Assembly (NCBI GenBank): GCA_023333565.1
Contig: JAJKFH010001810.1
Coordinates: 1,116,001-1,180,000, forward strand
Source of the DNA: Puffinus mauretanicus
Taxonomy: Eukaryota > Chordata > Aves > Procellariiformes > Procellariidae
Direction of reading: 5' to 3'
DNA: 64,000 nt
Shown here: positions 13,035-25,402 of the stretch, in pieces
Layout of the letters: each line of letters begins with the position of its first letter
How positions within the stretch are numbered: the stretch's first letter is position 1
The notes under the pieces: model-generated
Told to the model about the DNA's origin: nothing
Database searches by the model: none
The model's input: only the letters and a program-made list of their open reading frames with translations
Translations under genes and position numbers: made by a program

Positions 13035-14820
13035 TTATAAAAGAAGGAACAACATAATGATATAAAAGGCATGTGCAGCAAACATAAACAAAAGAGGGCT
13101 GTTACCCTTGAAAGGGTCAGTGAGACTTTTAGTTTCTTCTCAGCAAACCCGAGGTAGCTTGAATTAGAATATTTTGGCCAAGTATCTAATTTTAGTGTTT
13201 TGGTAAGTACTTCATTTTTAAGTAAGACTCCCTGATAGACCTTTTGGGCTCCCCACTTTTTTTTTTTAAACAGTATTTATGAATCATTGCCTCTGAGGTG
13301 TCCTTTCCAGAGACTTAAATTTTAGACTATGAGAGTCAGTTTTGTTTATATATAGGTAGCTGTGTATAGAGGCTGCTTTGTGGAAATGTTACTCTATGGT
13401 GAGTATATGGTGACTAGGATTTCGGTGAACTACTGCAGAAACAGAAATAAGTCATCTGCAATTTCATTTGGCTGCATGGTGCACAACAGAGATGCCACAA
13501 ATGGTGTTACTTACCACAAGGATAATAATCTAGGCTATTTTTAAGTGTATCTGCTGAGCCTGCTACACAAAATTTATAACTGGATAATACTCCTTAGTGA
13601 CTGAAGTTTGTACGTACCCTATAAGAGGCTGTAAAATATTGCAGATTTTTAATCTAGAAGAAAAAATATTTTAGCAGTGAGGAAAGGGAAAGTGTGCCTC
13701 ACATGTCCTCTCTTGCTATTTTTGTTCTTACTAAGATGGGTTTTGCCAGGATGAAGATATTAAGACTTCTCCACAGAATAAATTTTGAGCCCACCAGCAA
13801 GTAAATCATTACCTGAGGAGAACATGTTTGTTTGTGTGTGATTGCTGCAGAACTTGAGCTGTAGCTCTCAAGGTATGTTGTCCTGCTGAAGTGTCTGGAA
13901 TGGGGCCTTTTTAGGGCATGTGATATCATATAGAAAAAGCCTTATTTTGGCACACACATGTGTCCACGCACATATATGCCATACGATACATATGTATGGA
14001 TACAATTCCAGTGTACTTAGTTTAAAGATGTCCCATTTGACAAGACAAATGCAGGGAACACTAAGACATTGAATCCATAGGGAGAGATAAAAAAACCCAA
14101 ATCGAACTCTGTAATAATGAATACTTTCTGGAGTGGTCCTGAAGGTAATTGTTTTGATTTTTAAACTCTGTAATTCTCAAAAGTGCAACTTTGTTGGTTT
14201 ATATCTGGTTGTTTTTTTGTTTTTTTTACTTCCTTACTGACTAATACATCATGGTAGAGGACATTAGAATCACTGTAACTTCTATTCATTGATGGTGGGT
14301 GTAAGCTGACTACCCCAATAACAACGGGGAAAATGTCAGATTTGTAAAAAAATTGTCGTTTCAGTGCATCCTTATCTATAAAGGCTGGATTTATTGCTAC
14401 GCCTATTTCTGTACCATTCTATAACTGGGTTGGAATAGTTGTCACTGAAGCTTTAATAGACACGCACATCAGACAAGCAGAAAGAAGAGGAGAGCGGCAA
14501 AAGCTTTTTAATACTTCATCAAAATTTTATTTCTTTGCTTTTAATAAAATCTAGTTAGGGAAATATATTTATAGGATTTCTGTAATATAAGAGAAGTTCC
14601 CCACGCTTGCATAGCTCTAAACCAAAATGTTGCTCTTTAGACAATTTTTTTTTCCTTTCCTCTGTTTTGGGTAACATCTTACTGAATGAATAACAAAATA
14701 GCACCAAACTCCTACAGTCTGTCGCTCTGTGCTGCAGTCTCTTCTGTGCCATGCTGGATCAAGTGCTTTTGGCTTTTCCAAAATGCACTTTGCACTTGTG
14801 AGTGGAGCTGTTGATCCTTC
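13035..14820. other. AT-rich stretch without recognised gene
   Basis: Short open frames only (maximum ~76 codons). No repeat family, RNA gene or clear splice pair recognised. A GGTAAGTAC donor-like site at 13202 has no convincing acceptor before it. Confidence 0.55.
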
Positions 14821-14829
14821 TCTGGCATT

Positions 14830-15370
14830 GCGTTGGCTTCGCAGGGCGGTTTCCCTGACCCGCGCTGTCTGAGCGCAGCGGGGCGTGCGTGTTGGGATAC
14901 CTGCTGGTCTGTTTTCTCAGGTCTGTCTGAATTTACTGCGTTGCCCTTGTCTCATCCTCTCTCTCGCCGGGCGAGAGCGCGGGGGTACGTTGTGTTGACA
15001 GAGGTCTCCGTCTGACATTTCCAGGTGCCCGAGCCAGGCAGAGAGCCACCGTTTCTTTTGCTTCCCAGGCTTGTCTGCTTGCTGGTTGCCAGTGCTGGCC
15101 CTAACCCGGTGGGTGTGTGCTCAGCTGTTTCCAGCGAGACACACGTACGAGATGTCGTGTGTGCGCATGAAGCACTGAACGTCTTTGATATTGTTGTTCC
15201 AGTCCTTAATTCCCCGCAGCCCCTGGACTCCACCGAGGCAGCGAGCTCGGCCCCGCGTAGCAAAGCCTTCTGGAGAGGGGCCGCTCGTTTCTCCAGGGCC
15301 GAGGCATTAACATTCAGCAGGCTTGTTCCTCCTCTCAGCGGTGGTTCTGATTAACCGAAAGCTGCAACGG
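14830..15370. promoter_or_regulatory. CpG-island-like segment (orphan)
   Basis: Hand count gives about 38 CpG dinucleotides in ~540 bp with GC content a little under 60 percent. That is an observed/expected CpG ratio near 0.8, against CpG-poor AT-rich flanks. Overlapping open frames exist on both strands (+ 15025-15354, 109 codons; - 14952-15263, 103 codons), but open frames are expected in GC-rich DNA and neither is recognised. Most such islands in vertebrates are promoters. No TATA box or obvious first exon was identified, so it could be a promoter of an unseen transcript, an orphan island, or an old GC-rich insertion. Confidence 0.5.
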
Positions 15371-16560
15371 TGCTGCTGAGCTCTTCTCTTCCAATGAGTT
15401 AAGGTCTACCAATATATAACCCGAAGTTGTTTTGAAGAACCTGGTGTATAAATGTAGAATAAATTTCTTTTAAAAAGACTTCTTCACGGAAAATTTGAAG
15501 GCACTCTATTCTGAATGAGGGACTGCTTTATACTTGCCACGTCTAACAAAAAATGATGAAGAATGAAGCAATTCTATGGGGATGACCGTCAACAGTCAGG
15601 ATGTTAGTTAACAGGTTGTATTTTGCTCACTGCGAAAAGCATAAATAAGCAACTTTATTTTTTTTCCTACTTTATGCTAACGCTTAAGTTAGCAAAATAG
15701 TTCATTATTTGGCTGCCCAGTACTTCAGAAATGGCTTTCATTCGAAGTGTTTACTTTCTTCGAAATTTTGATTGTGAATAATGTGTATTTGCTCATAATA
15801 AGTTTTAAAAGGCCCAAACTGCTTTCCAAAAATGAAATCTGCACTTGAGCTTTGTAATGAAATGAAGGTGTCAGTCTGACAGCGTTACCATGGTCTCTAC
15901 AATTCTGATCTTGCCCTTTCTCAAGGAAGTTGGGTTGGGAGACATTAAATATAAAACAAGGCAGGCTGGAGCAGCACAACTGCTTTCAGCAGGAATGTGT
16001 GTGCTTTTGGGGGGTTTTGTTATTTTTTTAAGTGCTTCATAATGAAATATTCATGCTTTATTTTATTAGAATTGTAATTAGGTCACATGCTTCTGGAGGG
16101 GGAGACTTCCAGGCATGACTGAGCTGTTGGATCTTCCTCAGTGTTGGTCCATTTTTGTTTTACAGATTTAATTGACTCTAGATTCCCTTTGCGCACTGAA
16201 TACAAATGTATTGTTAGGTTGAAATGCCGGAGTCCAAATGAGACGTGGCTCCCACTGACTCAATGGGAAATCATTCCTGAGTGAGAGTTGTAGGATCGAA
16301 CCGACTGAACCTGTTGTGCTTCAGGGAAGCAGTATTATCTGCTTTCATATCAGAGCTACTTAGAAAAACATTAACATTGTCAATCTCTCAGTTAAGCAGC
16401 ATCAGCTCTTCAAGTTTTGGCTCCAGTTTTACTTCCTTCGTAGTTGCACAAAAATCCCTGTAGGTGGGGCGGAATGAAGCTCTATGAAAACTGAGTTTTA
16501 AGCTTTTTTATGTTTTTCTCCATATTTCCCAAATCCTTCATGTAGACATCCCTTATTTTC
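15371..16560. other. AT-rich stretch without recognised gene
   Basis: Flanks the CpG-rich segment. GC falls sharply from about 15380. Only short frames; nothing recognised. Confidence 0.5.
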
Positions 16561-16580
16561 CTTGGTCATTTTCTTTTGGG

Positions 16581-16773
16581 TTGCCTCATCCCAAGGAAGC
16601 CAGGCTGGAGCCAGGGAAGTATATCTGGCATGCAGAGCATTTAACGTGGCTCACAGGAGACGCAGCAGTAGACTGGCGTGAGCACCCATCCGAACCGCAC
16701 GCTGCAGGAGCGGCAGCGCGCTCTCAGCCTGTTACGCAGCGGGAGGCTCATCTGGCTGAGATAGCAGGCACAG
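16581..16773 (+). other. GC-richer open segment ending in a splice-donor-like site
   Basis: About 190 bp, richer in GC and CpG than its flanks, with one frame open throughout on the plus strand. It ends at CACAG followed by GTTAGTC (16774 on), a fair 5' splice-site match. The acceptor side is weaker (pyrimidine-rich 16557-16590, AAG/CAG choices). No protein family is recognised. It lies 1.2 kb downstream of the CpG-rich segment, so it could be an exon of a transcript starting there. It could equally be chance. Confidence 0.2.
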
Positions 16774-17352
16774 GTTAGTCAAAATGTGTAATGCTCTTGA
16801 ACGCAAAGTCACAACTGAGATATCTCATGTCTTGATCTGGAAATTAAAAAGTGACTTCTATGCAAGCAGAAAGTTCATATCCTGGCTTGCTCCTTTCTGC
16901 AAGCCCGCAGAAATGCAATAAATGAACAAAAGGCTGTTGAATTCAATGGGAATTGCTGAGAACAATCAAATGAACGTCTTTGCTGATGTCAAATACAGGT
17001 ACAGCTTCTCACTGAGTAATTTCCCTGAAATCTGGCAAAAATATGACAATATATTTAGGATATTTCAGGGTTGCATTAACTATACTATGATAACAAAAAC
17101 ACTACAGCCTAGTTAAAATTTTTACATAAACCTTCTTAAGTGTTGATAACTACTTGCTTAAATGAGAACATAAGCTTGTCATTTAGATGATCACTCAAAG
17201 AAATTTCTTTTAAATGTAGCACACAGCAAGGGCCTGAAATGGATTCCTCAGTCAGAGTAGCTTTGACGAAGGTACTCTCTTATCATCTTGTGAGCAAAGG
17301 TGTTGTAGTAAATAACGTAATTTGAGTCTCAATTTTGGAGCTATGGTAATCG

Positions 17353-17388
17353 ATAGGATGCATAGGATGCATAGGATGCATAGGATGT
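17353..17388 (+). repeat. 9-bp minisatellite, four copies
   Basis: Four head-to-tail copies of ATAGGATGC, the last ending in T instead of C. Perfect copies suggest a recent expansion, likely polymorphic. Confidence 0.9.
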
Positions 17389-18163
17389 TGTTATTTTAAT
17401 TTCTATGTGCTTTAAGATTTAGTAATGTCCGTGAAGAATTAATTCAGTGTCAGGACTAATACTGCATTTAATACATGTTAAAAGAGGATGAGAAGAACCA
17501 CTGCTGCTGTCGTTGCCCTCATAGTTTCAAATGATTTCTCTAGGTTTTTTGTGTAACGCAGAAAAAGCTTCAGCCTGGCTGTATGAATTCAATTGTGGCT
17601 GAGAGCAGGAAAGAGTCGGTTGGGGTCAGGTAGCCACCTTTGCTGAAAGGGCTAGGTCTAGAAGGACGATCCTTAGAAGGTCTCAGGTCTTGGAGAGGAG
17701 GAAGCTGAAAGCAAAAGTGCCTCTTCTAGCTCTAGGGTACAAATTTCTATGCTACAAATCTTCAAAACTGAAGTTGGTGTAAGAAACACACTTCACAAAC
17801 GTATCAGCATGTATCATATTAAACTGAAACAAGTAACTAGGTCCCCTGAGGTAAAAGGGAAATTAAAGAATTAACTGGTGATGAGATTTACCCCCCACCC
17901 AAATTAAATAAAAGATTTTTACTGTGGAATGGAAGTCTGACTGCACCTAAGCAATTCTGATGATTGGCTCCAATCTACACTTGGCTTGGACAGGTGAATT
18001 TAAGCAAATTTCTGTGAAACTAAATTTTAAGAAGTCTCCAAATTCCACTGAAATTTGGCACAGTTGTTGTGGCTTGCTTTCCCCATTTTGGAGGAGGGGA
18101 AGGGGAATAAAGATTTTAATGTTATCAAGAACGGAAAATAAAGGGTGTAAATGTTTGCCTTAC

Positions 18164-18209
18164 CAAAAAAAAAAAACCAACCCAACAACAACAACAACAA
18201 CAAAAAAAA
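18164..18209 (+). repeat. Poly-A plus (CAA)n tract
   Basis: An A run, then about six CAA units, then another A run. It could be a decayed poly-A tail, but no retrocopy is recognisable upstream. Confidence 0.8.
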
Positions 18210-18231
18210 CACCACAGTGAAATAAGAACGA

Positions 18232-18282
18232 GGGGGGGGTGGGGGCGGGGTGGGGGGGTAGGGGTGGGGTGGGGGGGTGGGG
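18232..18282 (+). repeat. Dense G-run block, strong G-quadruplex potential
   Basis: About 50 bases composed almost only of G, broken by single T, C or A: at least seven runs of four or more G with one-base loops. This is among the strongest quadruplex signatures possible on the plus strand, with the complementary C-rich strand able to form an i-motif. It sits 20 bases from an A/CAA tract. Confidence 0.9.
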
Positions 18283-19363
18283 AAGGAATGGTGAGAAGAG
18301 TCCAAACCCACAAACCCCACAGACGTTCCCCATCAGCAAATGTCTTTTGTTCTTGGGAGATGTTTTTGATGATGCTCTAAATTATATATTGGGAGTAGAA
18401 ATGGCATATTTTCCACAAAAATGCAGATGGCAGCTACATGATAAAAAGTAAATGTGTAAATAAAGTGATATGGCTCACTTCTACAGAGAGGGGGTGATAA
18501 AAGTCTAGTGCCAGGTGACAAAGAGAAATAGTTTAAATGTGTAAATAATTGAAGGATTTCACTCCTTAGCCTTGTATTTTTGCTATAGAGTAACATTAAG
18601 ATACATTCTCAAACGCACTTCATAGAGGTTGTGATTCACCTCTTGTGACTCTTGTCACACAAGGGTTCTTGTGTGTATGCCTAACTTACGTAAACACAAG
18701 TAGTGTTTACTTAATGGGACTTTTCACATGCTTAGACATATTATCAGGCTTTAATGTTAGAAAGCAGGCGCTCTATTTCCACTGACATCAGTGATAAGGT
18801 AAAGTTCCCGGGAAAAACCAGCCATGTGTGTACCCCTACAAAATTCAGTGCAAGGACTAACATTTAGCGAATAGCAGCATCTCGGTTAGGAGACATAGTC
18901 TAAACCGAGTAGTTGTGTGAGTGTATGTGCACATGTATACATTGTTTGGCAAAGAAATAGGAAAAACACTACTTTATTTTGATGAATATTAGATCATTCA
19001 AGCTACAAGGCTCTGGTCCGTTAGGTAAAATTAACTGTAAAATGAGATCATTCGCTAGCTTTTTGCCATTAAAGAGGACTGTTATATTAATGTCAAAAAT
19101 CTATAAAATAAAGCGTCAACTTTATTTTGGCTTGAAGCATAGCAGTTATCTTCTAAAAAATAGTATTGATAACTTAAAATGTTAAGTGTAATAATTATTG
19201 TAGAAGAATGAATTATAATTGTTTATTGGGGGTTTGAGTTTTTTTTCTTCTGGAGGGGAGAGCAAAACGAATTTGGTGACTTTTGAATTCTTCAGTGAGA
19301 GCATACCAGAAGTTTCTGCCAAAATAATTTAGAAATGAGAAATAAAGTTAAATTATCATTACA

Positions 19364-19429
19364 GTATTTAATAAAAATAGTATAAAAATAATATAATTTA
19401 ATAAAAATAGTATTTAATAAAAATAGTAT
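19364..19429 (+). repeat. AT-rich short tandem repeat
   Basis: Three imperfect copies of TATTTAATAAAAATAG with a fourth degraded one between them. Confidence 0.8.
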
Positions 19430-19850
19430 CTCTGTTACTTAGAAATAAAATAAGGGGAGGGTTGCCTGGGAACTTGCGCGTTCATCTAGCTCCTCTCTTA
19501 TCTGGATTATACCTACATACTTCCTGACAGATGTTTATCTGGCTCTTTCTTAAAGATTTTCAGTAATGGAAATTCCGTAGTCTTTGTAGCCAGGCAGTCC
19601 GTTCTGGTGCCTGTCTTATACCAGAAGTTTTTTTTTCCAGCTCTCTAACCTGAATCTGCATTACTGCAGTTCAAGGTCATTTTGTAGAAGAGCAGAAGAG
19701 ATTCTTTTATGTGTAGCCGCAACTTCCATGTATTTATTTGAAGAGTTACTATGATCCACCCAAGTCTTCTGTTGGTTAAACACTATTCATTCTTCACTTA
19801 ACATTTAACCCAGGATTACTGAAATCTAGAAACTGTAGTGTAGGGGATAT

Positions 19851-20537
19851 CATAGAATCATAGAATCATTAAGGTTGGAAAAGACCTCTAAGACCATTGT
19901 GTCCAACCGTCAACCCAACACACCATGCCCACTACACCATGTCCCTAAGCACCACATCTACACGTCTTTTAAATACTTCCAGTGATGGTGACTCCACCAC
20001 TTCCCTGGGCAGCCTGTTCCAAGGCCTGACCACTCTTTCAGTAAAGAAATTTCTCCTAATGTGCAACCTAAACCTCCCTTGGCGCAACTTGAGGCCATTT
20101 CCTCTCGTCCTATCGCTTGTTACTTGGGAGAAGAGACCAACACCCACCTCGCTACAACCTCCTTTCAGGTAGTTGTAGAGCGCGATGAGGTCTCCCCTCA
20201 GCCTCCTCTTCTCCAGACTAAACAGTCCCAGTTCCCTCAGCCGCTCCTCATAAGACTTGTGCTCCAGGCCCTTCACCAGCTTCGTTGCCCTTCTCTGGAC
20301 ACGCTCCAGCACCTCCATGTCCTTCTTGTAGTGAGGGGCCCAAAACTGAACACAGGATTCGAGGTGCGGCCTCACCAGTGCCGAGTACAGGGGCACGATC
20401 ACCTCCCTGCTCCTGCTGGCCACACTATTTCTGATACAGGCCAGGATGCCGTTGGCCTTCTTGGCCACCTGGGCACACTGCCGGCTCATGTTCAGCTGGC
20501 TATCAACCAGCACCCCCAGGTCCTTTTCCTCTGGGCA
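19851..20537 (-). mobile_element. CR1 LINE, 5'-truncated (~690 bp)
   Basis: Minus-strand CR1. Plus-strand start shows the terminal repeat (CATAGAATCATAGAATCAT), then the short 3' untranslated region, then the end of ORF2. Homology to the copies at 24904 and 40221 is a few percent divergent by eye. It is truncated at 20537, within the ORF2 region encoding the segment just after the reverse transcriptase. Confidence 0.96.
19932..20537 (-). pseudogene. CR1 ORF2 C-terminal fragment
   Basis: About 200 codons remain open from the truncation to the natural ORF2 stop. This is the tail of the CR1 endonuclease/reverse-transcriptase polyprotein, beyond the polymerase palm. Readable landmarks are the [13 protein letters not shown] segment and [13 protein letters not shown] near the C-terminus. 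No endonuclease, catalytic RT motif or promoter is left, so it is a dead fragment that happens to have no stop. The same portion survives at 40299-40883 and, split, at 24904-26205. Confidence 0.92.
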
Positions 20538-21988
20538 ATATATCTACACTTAAGTGAGGTTGATTTGGAGTACTTTAATTACAGCTCTTAAGTATAGCTG
20601 CTTATTCTAGCAGATCCTTGTGATGTCACCAATGATTGTCATGCCAGAATGGGAAGAATAGAAAGCGTGTAGAATATTAAGAGCTTTTTACCATGTGAAG
20701 GTTGTGATTGTACTGTTCTAATAACGTGGCATTCCTGTACTACTCCCAAGTACAGATCATATTTTTGTTGCAAGTTTCATGTACGATAATATTGAAACAA
20801 AGTAAAGATTTGTAATATTCAAATTTGTATTAATTTGGGCAATTTTGTTACAGAAACAGTGTGAGATATGGGAGATTATTTGTTTACACGTAGAATTATA
20901 AGGAACCTGTTTGTTAAGAGGTTGAAGGGGATTTGATTAAAAGATTGCAGCAAACATTATAATTCATTTGTAATGAATTGCAAGTATTAGGCAGACCTTT
21001 CCAGCTTTTACTAATCTTGATTTCACTTCTTTTTATAATGTTGCAATTCTAAAAGCCAGAAAATTTCATGTTCCCTTTTTTTAAATTCAGAGGAAATTGC
21101 AGCTTGAAGTTAGATATATTGAATTATATTGAATGCATCAAATTTGCATTTGTGCTTGGCTTCTTGATTGGTTTTGTTTTCTTTTTGTTTTCGTCTGGGA
21201 ATAAAAGCAGAATGATCCTAGAATTTATATTATTGAAATGAGGGACTACAAATAGAGTATAAGATGGAAGCAGAAAGATCTCCAATGATACTGTTTTGCG
21301 GAGTATCCCAGGAGGGGTTGTAGCAATGGAGACTTGATTAGCTTGGAAGTCCATTTATATTAAAAACAAAACCAAAACAGAACAACAACAAAAAAAAACC
21401 CTAGCCTGTTCCAAATGGGAAATGTAAAAATGCCAACGCATTTGTGATCTGCCAAATGCAGGGCTAGGGGTAGCCATGATCTGAACAGAAAAGAGGGGAT
21501 GAGGGGGAAGGGGGCTGCCCGCGCCACCCGCCAGTGTGCCATGAAGTACGTGCTCCGCCGGTGCCCACAGCCCCGCTGCAGCAGGTCAGGGGCAGCCAAA
21601 GCCATCCCTCTTGCCCAGGCAATACCTGAAACGCCAGTTGGATATAGACTGTACATCAATACCTCTGATTATTTTTTTTAGATTCACTGCAAATCACTCA
21701 GTGTTTAAAGCAGTCTTTTCCTGTAAGATGGATTTCTGTTAATTTAGTTCCAAGAGCAGTACAGCCATTGACTTCAGTGCTTTCTCCTGACTTTAGGGTC
21801 AGCATGTTGGAGTGGGCTGAAATACAAGTTCAGAGATAAGTAAGCTCCAATAGCTTGTAACACACTGTCCGTATGCTCTCCCCATTCTTAATGTTTTAAA
21901 ATAAAACATCAGATTTTTTTTTTCTTTTGCTTCCTTTCCCCAGAAGGCATAGGCCAATAACAAACAGAAAACATCTACTATAATTCTA

Positions 21989-22036
21989 CTATATATATAT
22001 ATATATATTAAAAAAAAATATATATACACTATATAT
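21989..22036. repeat. (AT)n microsatellite
   Basis: Nine to ten AT units, an A run, then further TA units. Could extrude as a hairpin. Confidence 0.9.
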
Positions 22037-22580
22037 TCTAGTCTATGCAAGCTTTGAAAACGTCAGGACCTTCACAGCTTCCTTTTATCTATTTCTCTCA
22101 TACTTATTTTTGTGGTATCTCAGTGGCCACAACTGTTCGTAAACGTATTTGCCACCCCCACAGAGAAGAGAAAGATTCTTCACATGAAGACCTGGACTTG
22201 AGTCATTCTTGCCCCAACAGGAACTTGGGGATCGTTAGTTTAGGGTGGGAGTGAGGGTGAACATTAACTTTGTACGCGTATCGGATGTTGTGGCTCGTAG
22301 AGAAAGGAAACCCATTGATCTGAGCGCTGTAAGTGCCTGCTGTACATGTTCTTGAGACGCAGGAAGCAAATTGATCTCTGAACTCAATAGGTCAGCAATC
22401 CATGCGGAGTGTAGGTCACGAGCGACCGTCTTTCCTTTTAGATTAGTGATGCATTTACCCAACGGACAGGAGTGTTTTATCATGGTGAATTTTGAAATTG
22501 TGATCCCAGAGAATCGTGTCCTTTCAGCCTTTTCTGTTTGTGGTCATTCTCTTAGGGTCATTTGCAATTTATGTTGGCAT

Positions 22581-22608
22581 ACATATATATATATATGTAT
22601 GTATGTAG
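22581..22608. repeat. (AT)n/(GTAT)n microsatellite
   Basis: ATATAT run passing into three GTAT-type units. Confidence 0.85.
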
Positions 22609-22972
22609 TAACCCAAATTACAATTTTTTTTTTTCAGTAAAATGAAAGTATTTGCAACATTAATAATACATTTGCTAAATTAACCATAAATTTATTTTTA
22701 ATAGTATGAAATGAAAGGTGGGATTCATCTGACCGAATGTAGTCAACTAAAATACATCCTAAAAGTATTTGCATGTCCCCACAGAATATGAAAGGAACTT
22801 GTAGTGATCAGCTAAATATATATGTATCCATAATGGAGATTTTAAGACCGGGTTGTTACGACTATTTTTTGGCGGGTAGTGGGAGGATGGTTTGAGCCTG
22901 AGAAGCAAAGAATGTATCCTACATCCGGCAATCAGAGCTGAGTTCTTGGAGTAATTGTTTTCTTGTGTAAAA

Positions 22973-23034
22973 GTGTGTGTGTGTGTATATATATGTATTT
23001 GCATGTATCTATATTTACATATATATAAAAAAAA
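22973..23034. repeat. (GT)n-(TA)n compound microsatellite
   Basis: GT repeat followed by ATATAT, then spaced ATGTAT/ATCTAT units and another TA run. All lie within 400 bp of the microsatellite at 22581, making this a local microsatellite cluster. Confidence 0.88.
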
Positions 23035-23281
23035 CCTGATGCAGCTGAGTTTGTATAATTAAGCTTAGGCCTGAATAGCATAAAAAAAAGTACGAACCTG
23101 TAGATGAGTATAAGGGTAAAATATAGCATAGACCTAAACACCAGCAGAGCTGCTGCCATAGACAAATGGTTTCTGCATTGTAAATGTATATCCTGAGCTA
23201 AGATGGTTGTGAAACATTTTTAAATTGAGTTATGTGGTCAAAATAATTTCTTCTTTGAAAACAAGAGTATTGTTAGCAGAA

Positions 23282-23381
23282 ATCCAAGTTGCAGTTATTA
23301 AATTAATGCAGCTTCAGGAAAGTAATTAAAAATTCAAGTTGCAGTTACTGAATTAATGCAATTTCAGTGAAGTAATTAAAG
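23282..23381 (+). repeat. 50-bp direct tandem duplication
   Basis: Two adjacent 50-bp copies (23282-23331 and 23332-23381) differ at about seven positions. Each holds AATTAATGCA and GTAATTAAA, which are homeodomain-type AT cores spaced identically. Divergence shows the duplication is old. Confidence 0.85.
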
Positions 23382-25397
23382 TTAACGCAGAAAATGACTG
23401 TTTTGGCATTGTATCAAGCTATAGTTCTAGGAGGTATTATCCCAAAGACTTGAATAATCAGCAGATAGTTAAATGAAGCACATGCCAATAAATTAAGTGA
23501 CTTTCACAAGCAGAATTTCGTAATGGTGACTTATTAAGGAGACCCATATAATGTAGTCAGGAAAATACAACCATGGATATTAAAAACAACAACAAAACCG
23601 GTTGGTATTATAATTAATCTAGAAATTACTGGTGCCATCTACTGTTGGGAAAATGGAGATGACAGAAAGATCCAAGCCGAGTGGTGGAAACAAACATCAG
23701 AAAAGAGTAGTTGAATAATTCCCTTCCTTAATATCAAACTGAAGAAAAACGTGATGGGAGGATCATATTACTTTATCATGTTTCTGAGTTCTTACCAATG
23801 AAAAAGTTGGAAATAATTGAGACAATATTTGGAACCTGTTTAGGCTTTTTTTTGTCCCCCAAACTCTGTGATTGTTCAGAGAGGAAAGCCAGGACCGGAT
23901 ATATATAATTTGGCTATTTTGGGATTGGAGTTTGTCTTGATAACTTTATCCTGTTTTTCTTTAGCTTTTAAATCTAATGGGACCAGTTCTTCAGCTTGTA
24001 CAAACAGGTGCTGTTCAATTCATGTTAGTGTTGAAATCTCATACTAAAACATGACTGTGAAGAATGCTCTTTTTTTTTTTTTTTTACTTGGCAGGAACAA
24101 ATTTCCTTCTTTGGCTTGTAAGAAAGCAGATAAATGTTGGAGTAGTTTGAACAGCGTCAGCAACAATAACACAGAGATCAAAAGGATGATTGCAATAGAA
24201 ATAATGCAAGTTTTTAAGAAAAAAAAAAAAACAACAATAAAGAACAAAATCTCTCAACCTAAGAAAACACTTCAGGAATTTAAGAAATTCAGCTGCCTGA
24301 GTTGTTCAAGAGAGTTTGAAGCAGTGACAGAGGCAAGCACAAAATGTTTGTCTGCCTTCATGCAGAGAACTTTGAGGGCTCTCCTGCTGGAGATTTAATC
24401 TCTCTCATTATGGTCTGGATTGGGTGGAGTATTTTTCCTTTTAAGGTTACACTCTGGTGTCATTGAAATCAATGGCAAAGGTCTTGATTACTTCAGCCAA
24501 GGTAGGTTTTCGCCCACAGGTTACCCTGAAATATGAAACTTGCTTCTAGGTCCATCTCCTGGGCAGAACTGTGCTCTGCAGAATAAGCTTTCGTTCCCTT
24601 ACAGCATACTTTTGTAACCTTTTAGATGACTTTATTAATGTGACTAGGATTTAATTTAAAGTTCAGGGTCAAGGAGGTGACCACCCTGTCAGCAGCCAGA
24701 TTGAAATACAAATTCAAAGGTCTAATTTTGTTCCTTCATGCGGCTGGGAGCTTGCTTATAAAACTCAATGGGAATTTAAACATCACTGTTGAAATAAATG
24801 TACCGTACACAAACACACAGGTGTATCAGATTTATTTTAAGAGGACTATAAAGACTTCACTTGATTTCAGGGAGAGGGAAAAAAAAAAACCCACAAACAA
24901 AACGTGGGCACCAATCTGCTGGAGGGTAGGAAGGCTCTGCAGAGGGACCTGGACAGGCTGGATCGATGGGCCGAGGCCAACTGTATGAGGTTCAACAAGG
25001 CCAAGTGCTGGGTCCTGCACTTCGGTCACAACAACCCCATGCAACGCTACAGGCTTGGGGAAGAGGGGCTGGAAAGCTGCCCAGAGGAAAAGGACCTGGG
25101 GGTGCTGGCTGACAGCCGGCTGAACATGAGCCAGCAGTGTGCCCAGGTGGCCAAGAAGGCCAACGGCATCCTGGCCTGTATCAGAAATAGTGTGGCCAGC
25201 AGGAGCAGGGAGGTGACCGTGCCCCTGTACTGGGCACTGGTGAGGCCGCACCTCGAATCCTGTGTTCAGTTTTGGGCCCCTCACTACAAGAAGGACATGG
25301 AGGTGCTGGAGCGTGTCCAGAGGAGGGCAACGAAGCTGGTGAAGGGCCTGGAGCACAAGTCTTCTGAGGAGCGGCTGAGGCAACTGGGGTTGTTTAG

Positions 25398-25402
25398 CCT
25401 GG
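25398..25402 (+). repeat. Target-site duplication, left (CCTGG)
   Basis: Five bases immediately before the LTR, repeated exactly at 25920-25924 after it. Because the sequence belongs to CR1, the duplication is verifiable against the other CR1 copies, which have it once. Confidence 0.95.

Larger units (their letters stand above)
16779..19850. other. AT-rich stretch with simple repeats
   Basis: Apart from the minisatellite, A/CAA tract, G-run block and AT tandem listed separately, nothing is recognised. Open frames at 17960-18320 run through the low-complexity tracts and are not gene-like. Confidence 0.55.
20538..24903. other. AT-rich stretch with microsatellites
   Basis: Contains the AT and GT/AT microsatellites and the 50-bp tandem duplication listed separately. 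A small GC-richer patch at 21490-21640 has open frames on both strands, but no splice pair or family was recognised. No gene called. Confidence 0.55.

Noticed and set aside
16281..16310. tRNA-like GATCGAACC box
   Set aside because: No cloverleaf arms or matching A box at the right distance. No tRNA gene was found anywhere in the window.
17353..17388. CRISPR-like array
   Set aside because: Direct tandem 9-bp units without spacers, in vertebrate-type DNA.
20061..20591. 176-codon plus-strand frame inside the CR1
   Set aside because: It is the antisense of CR1 ORF2. The same shadow appears at 40491-40979 and, on the minus strand, at 24832-25446.
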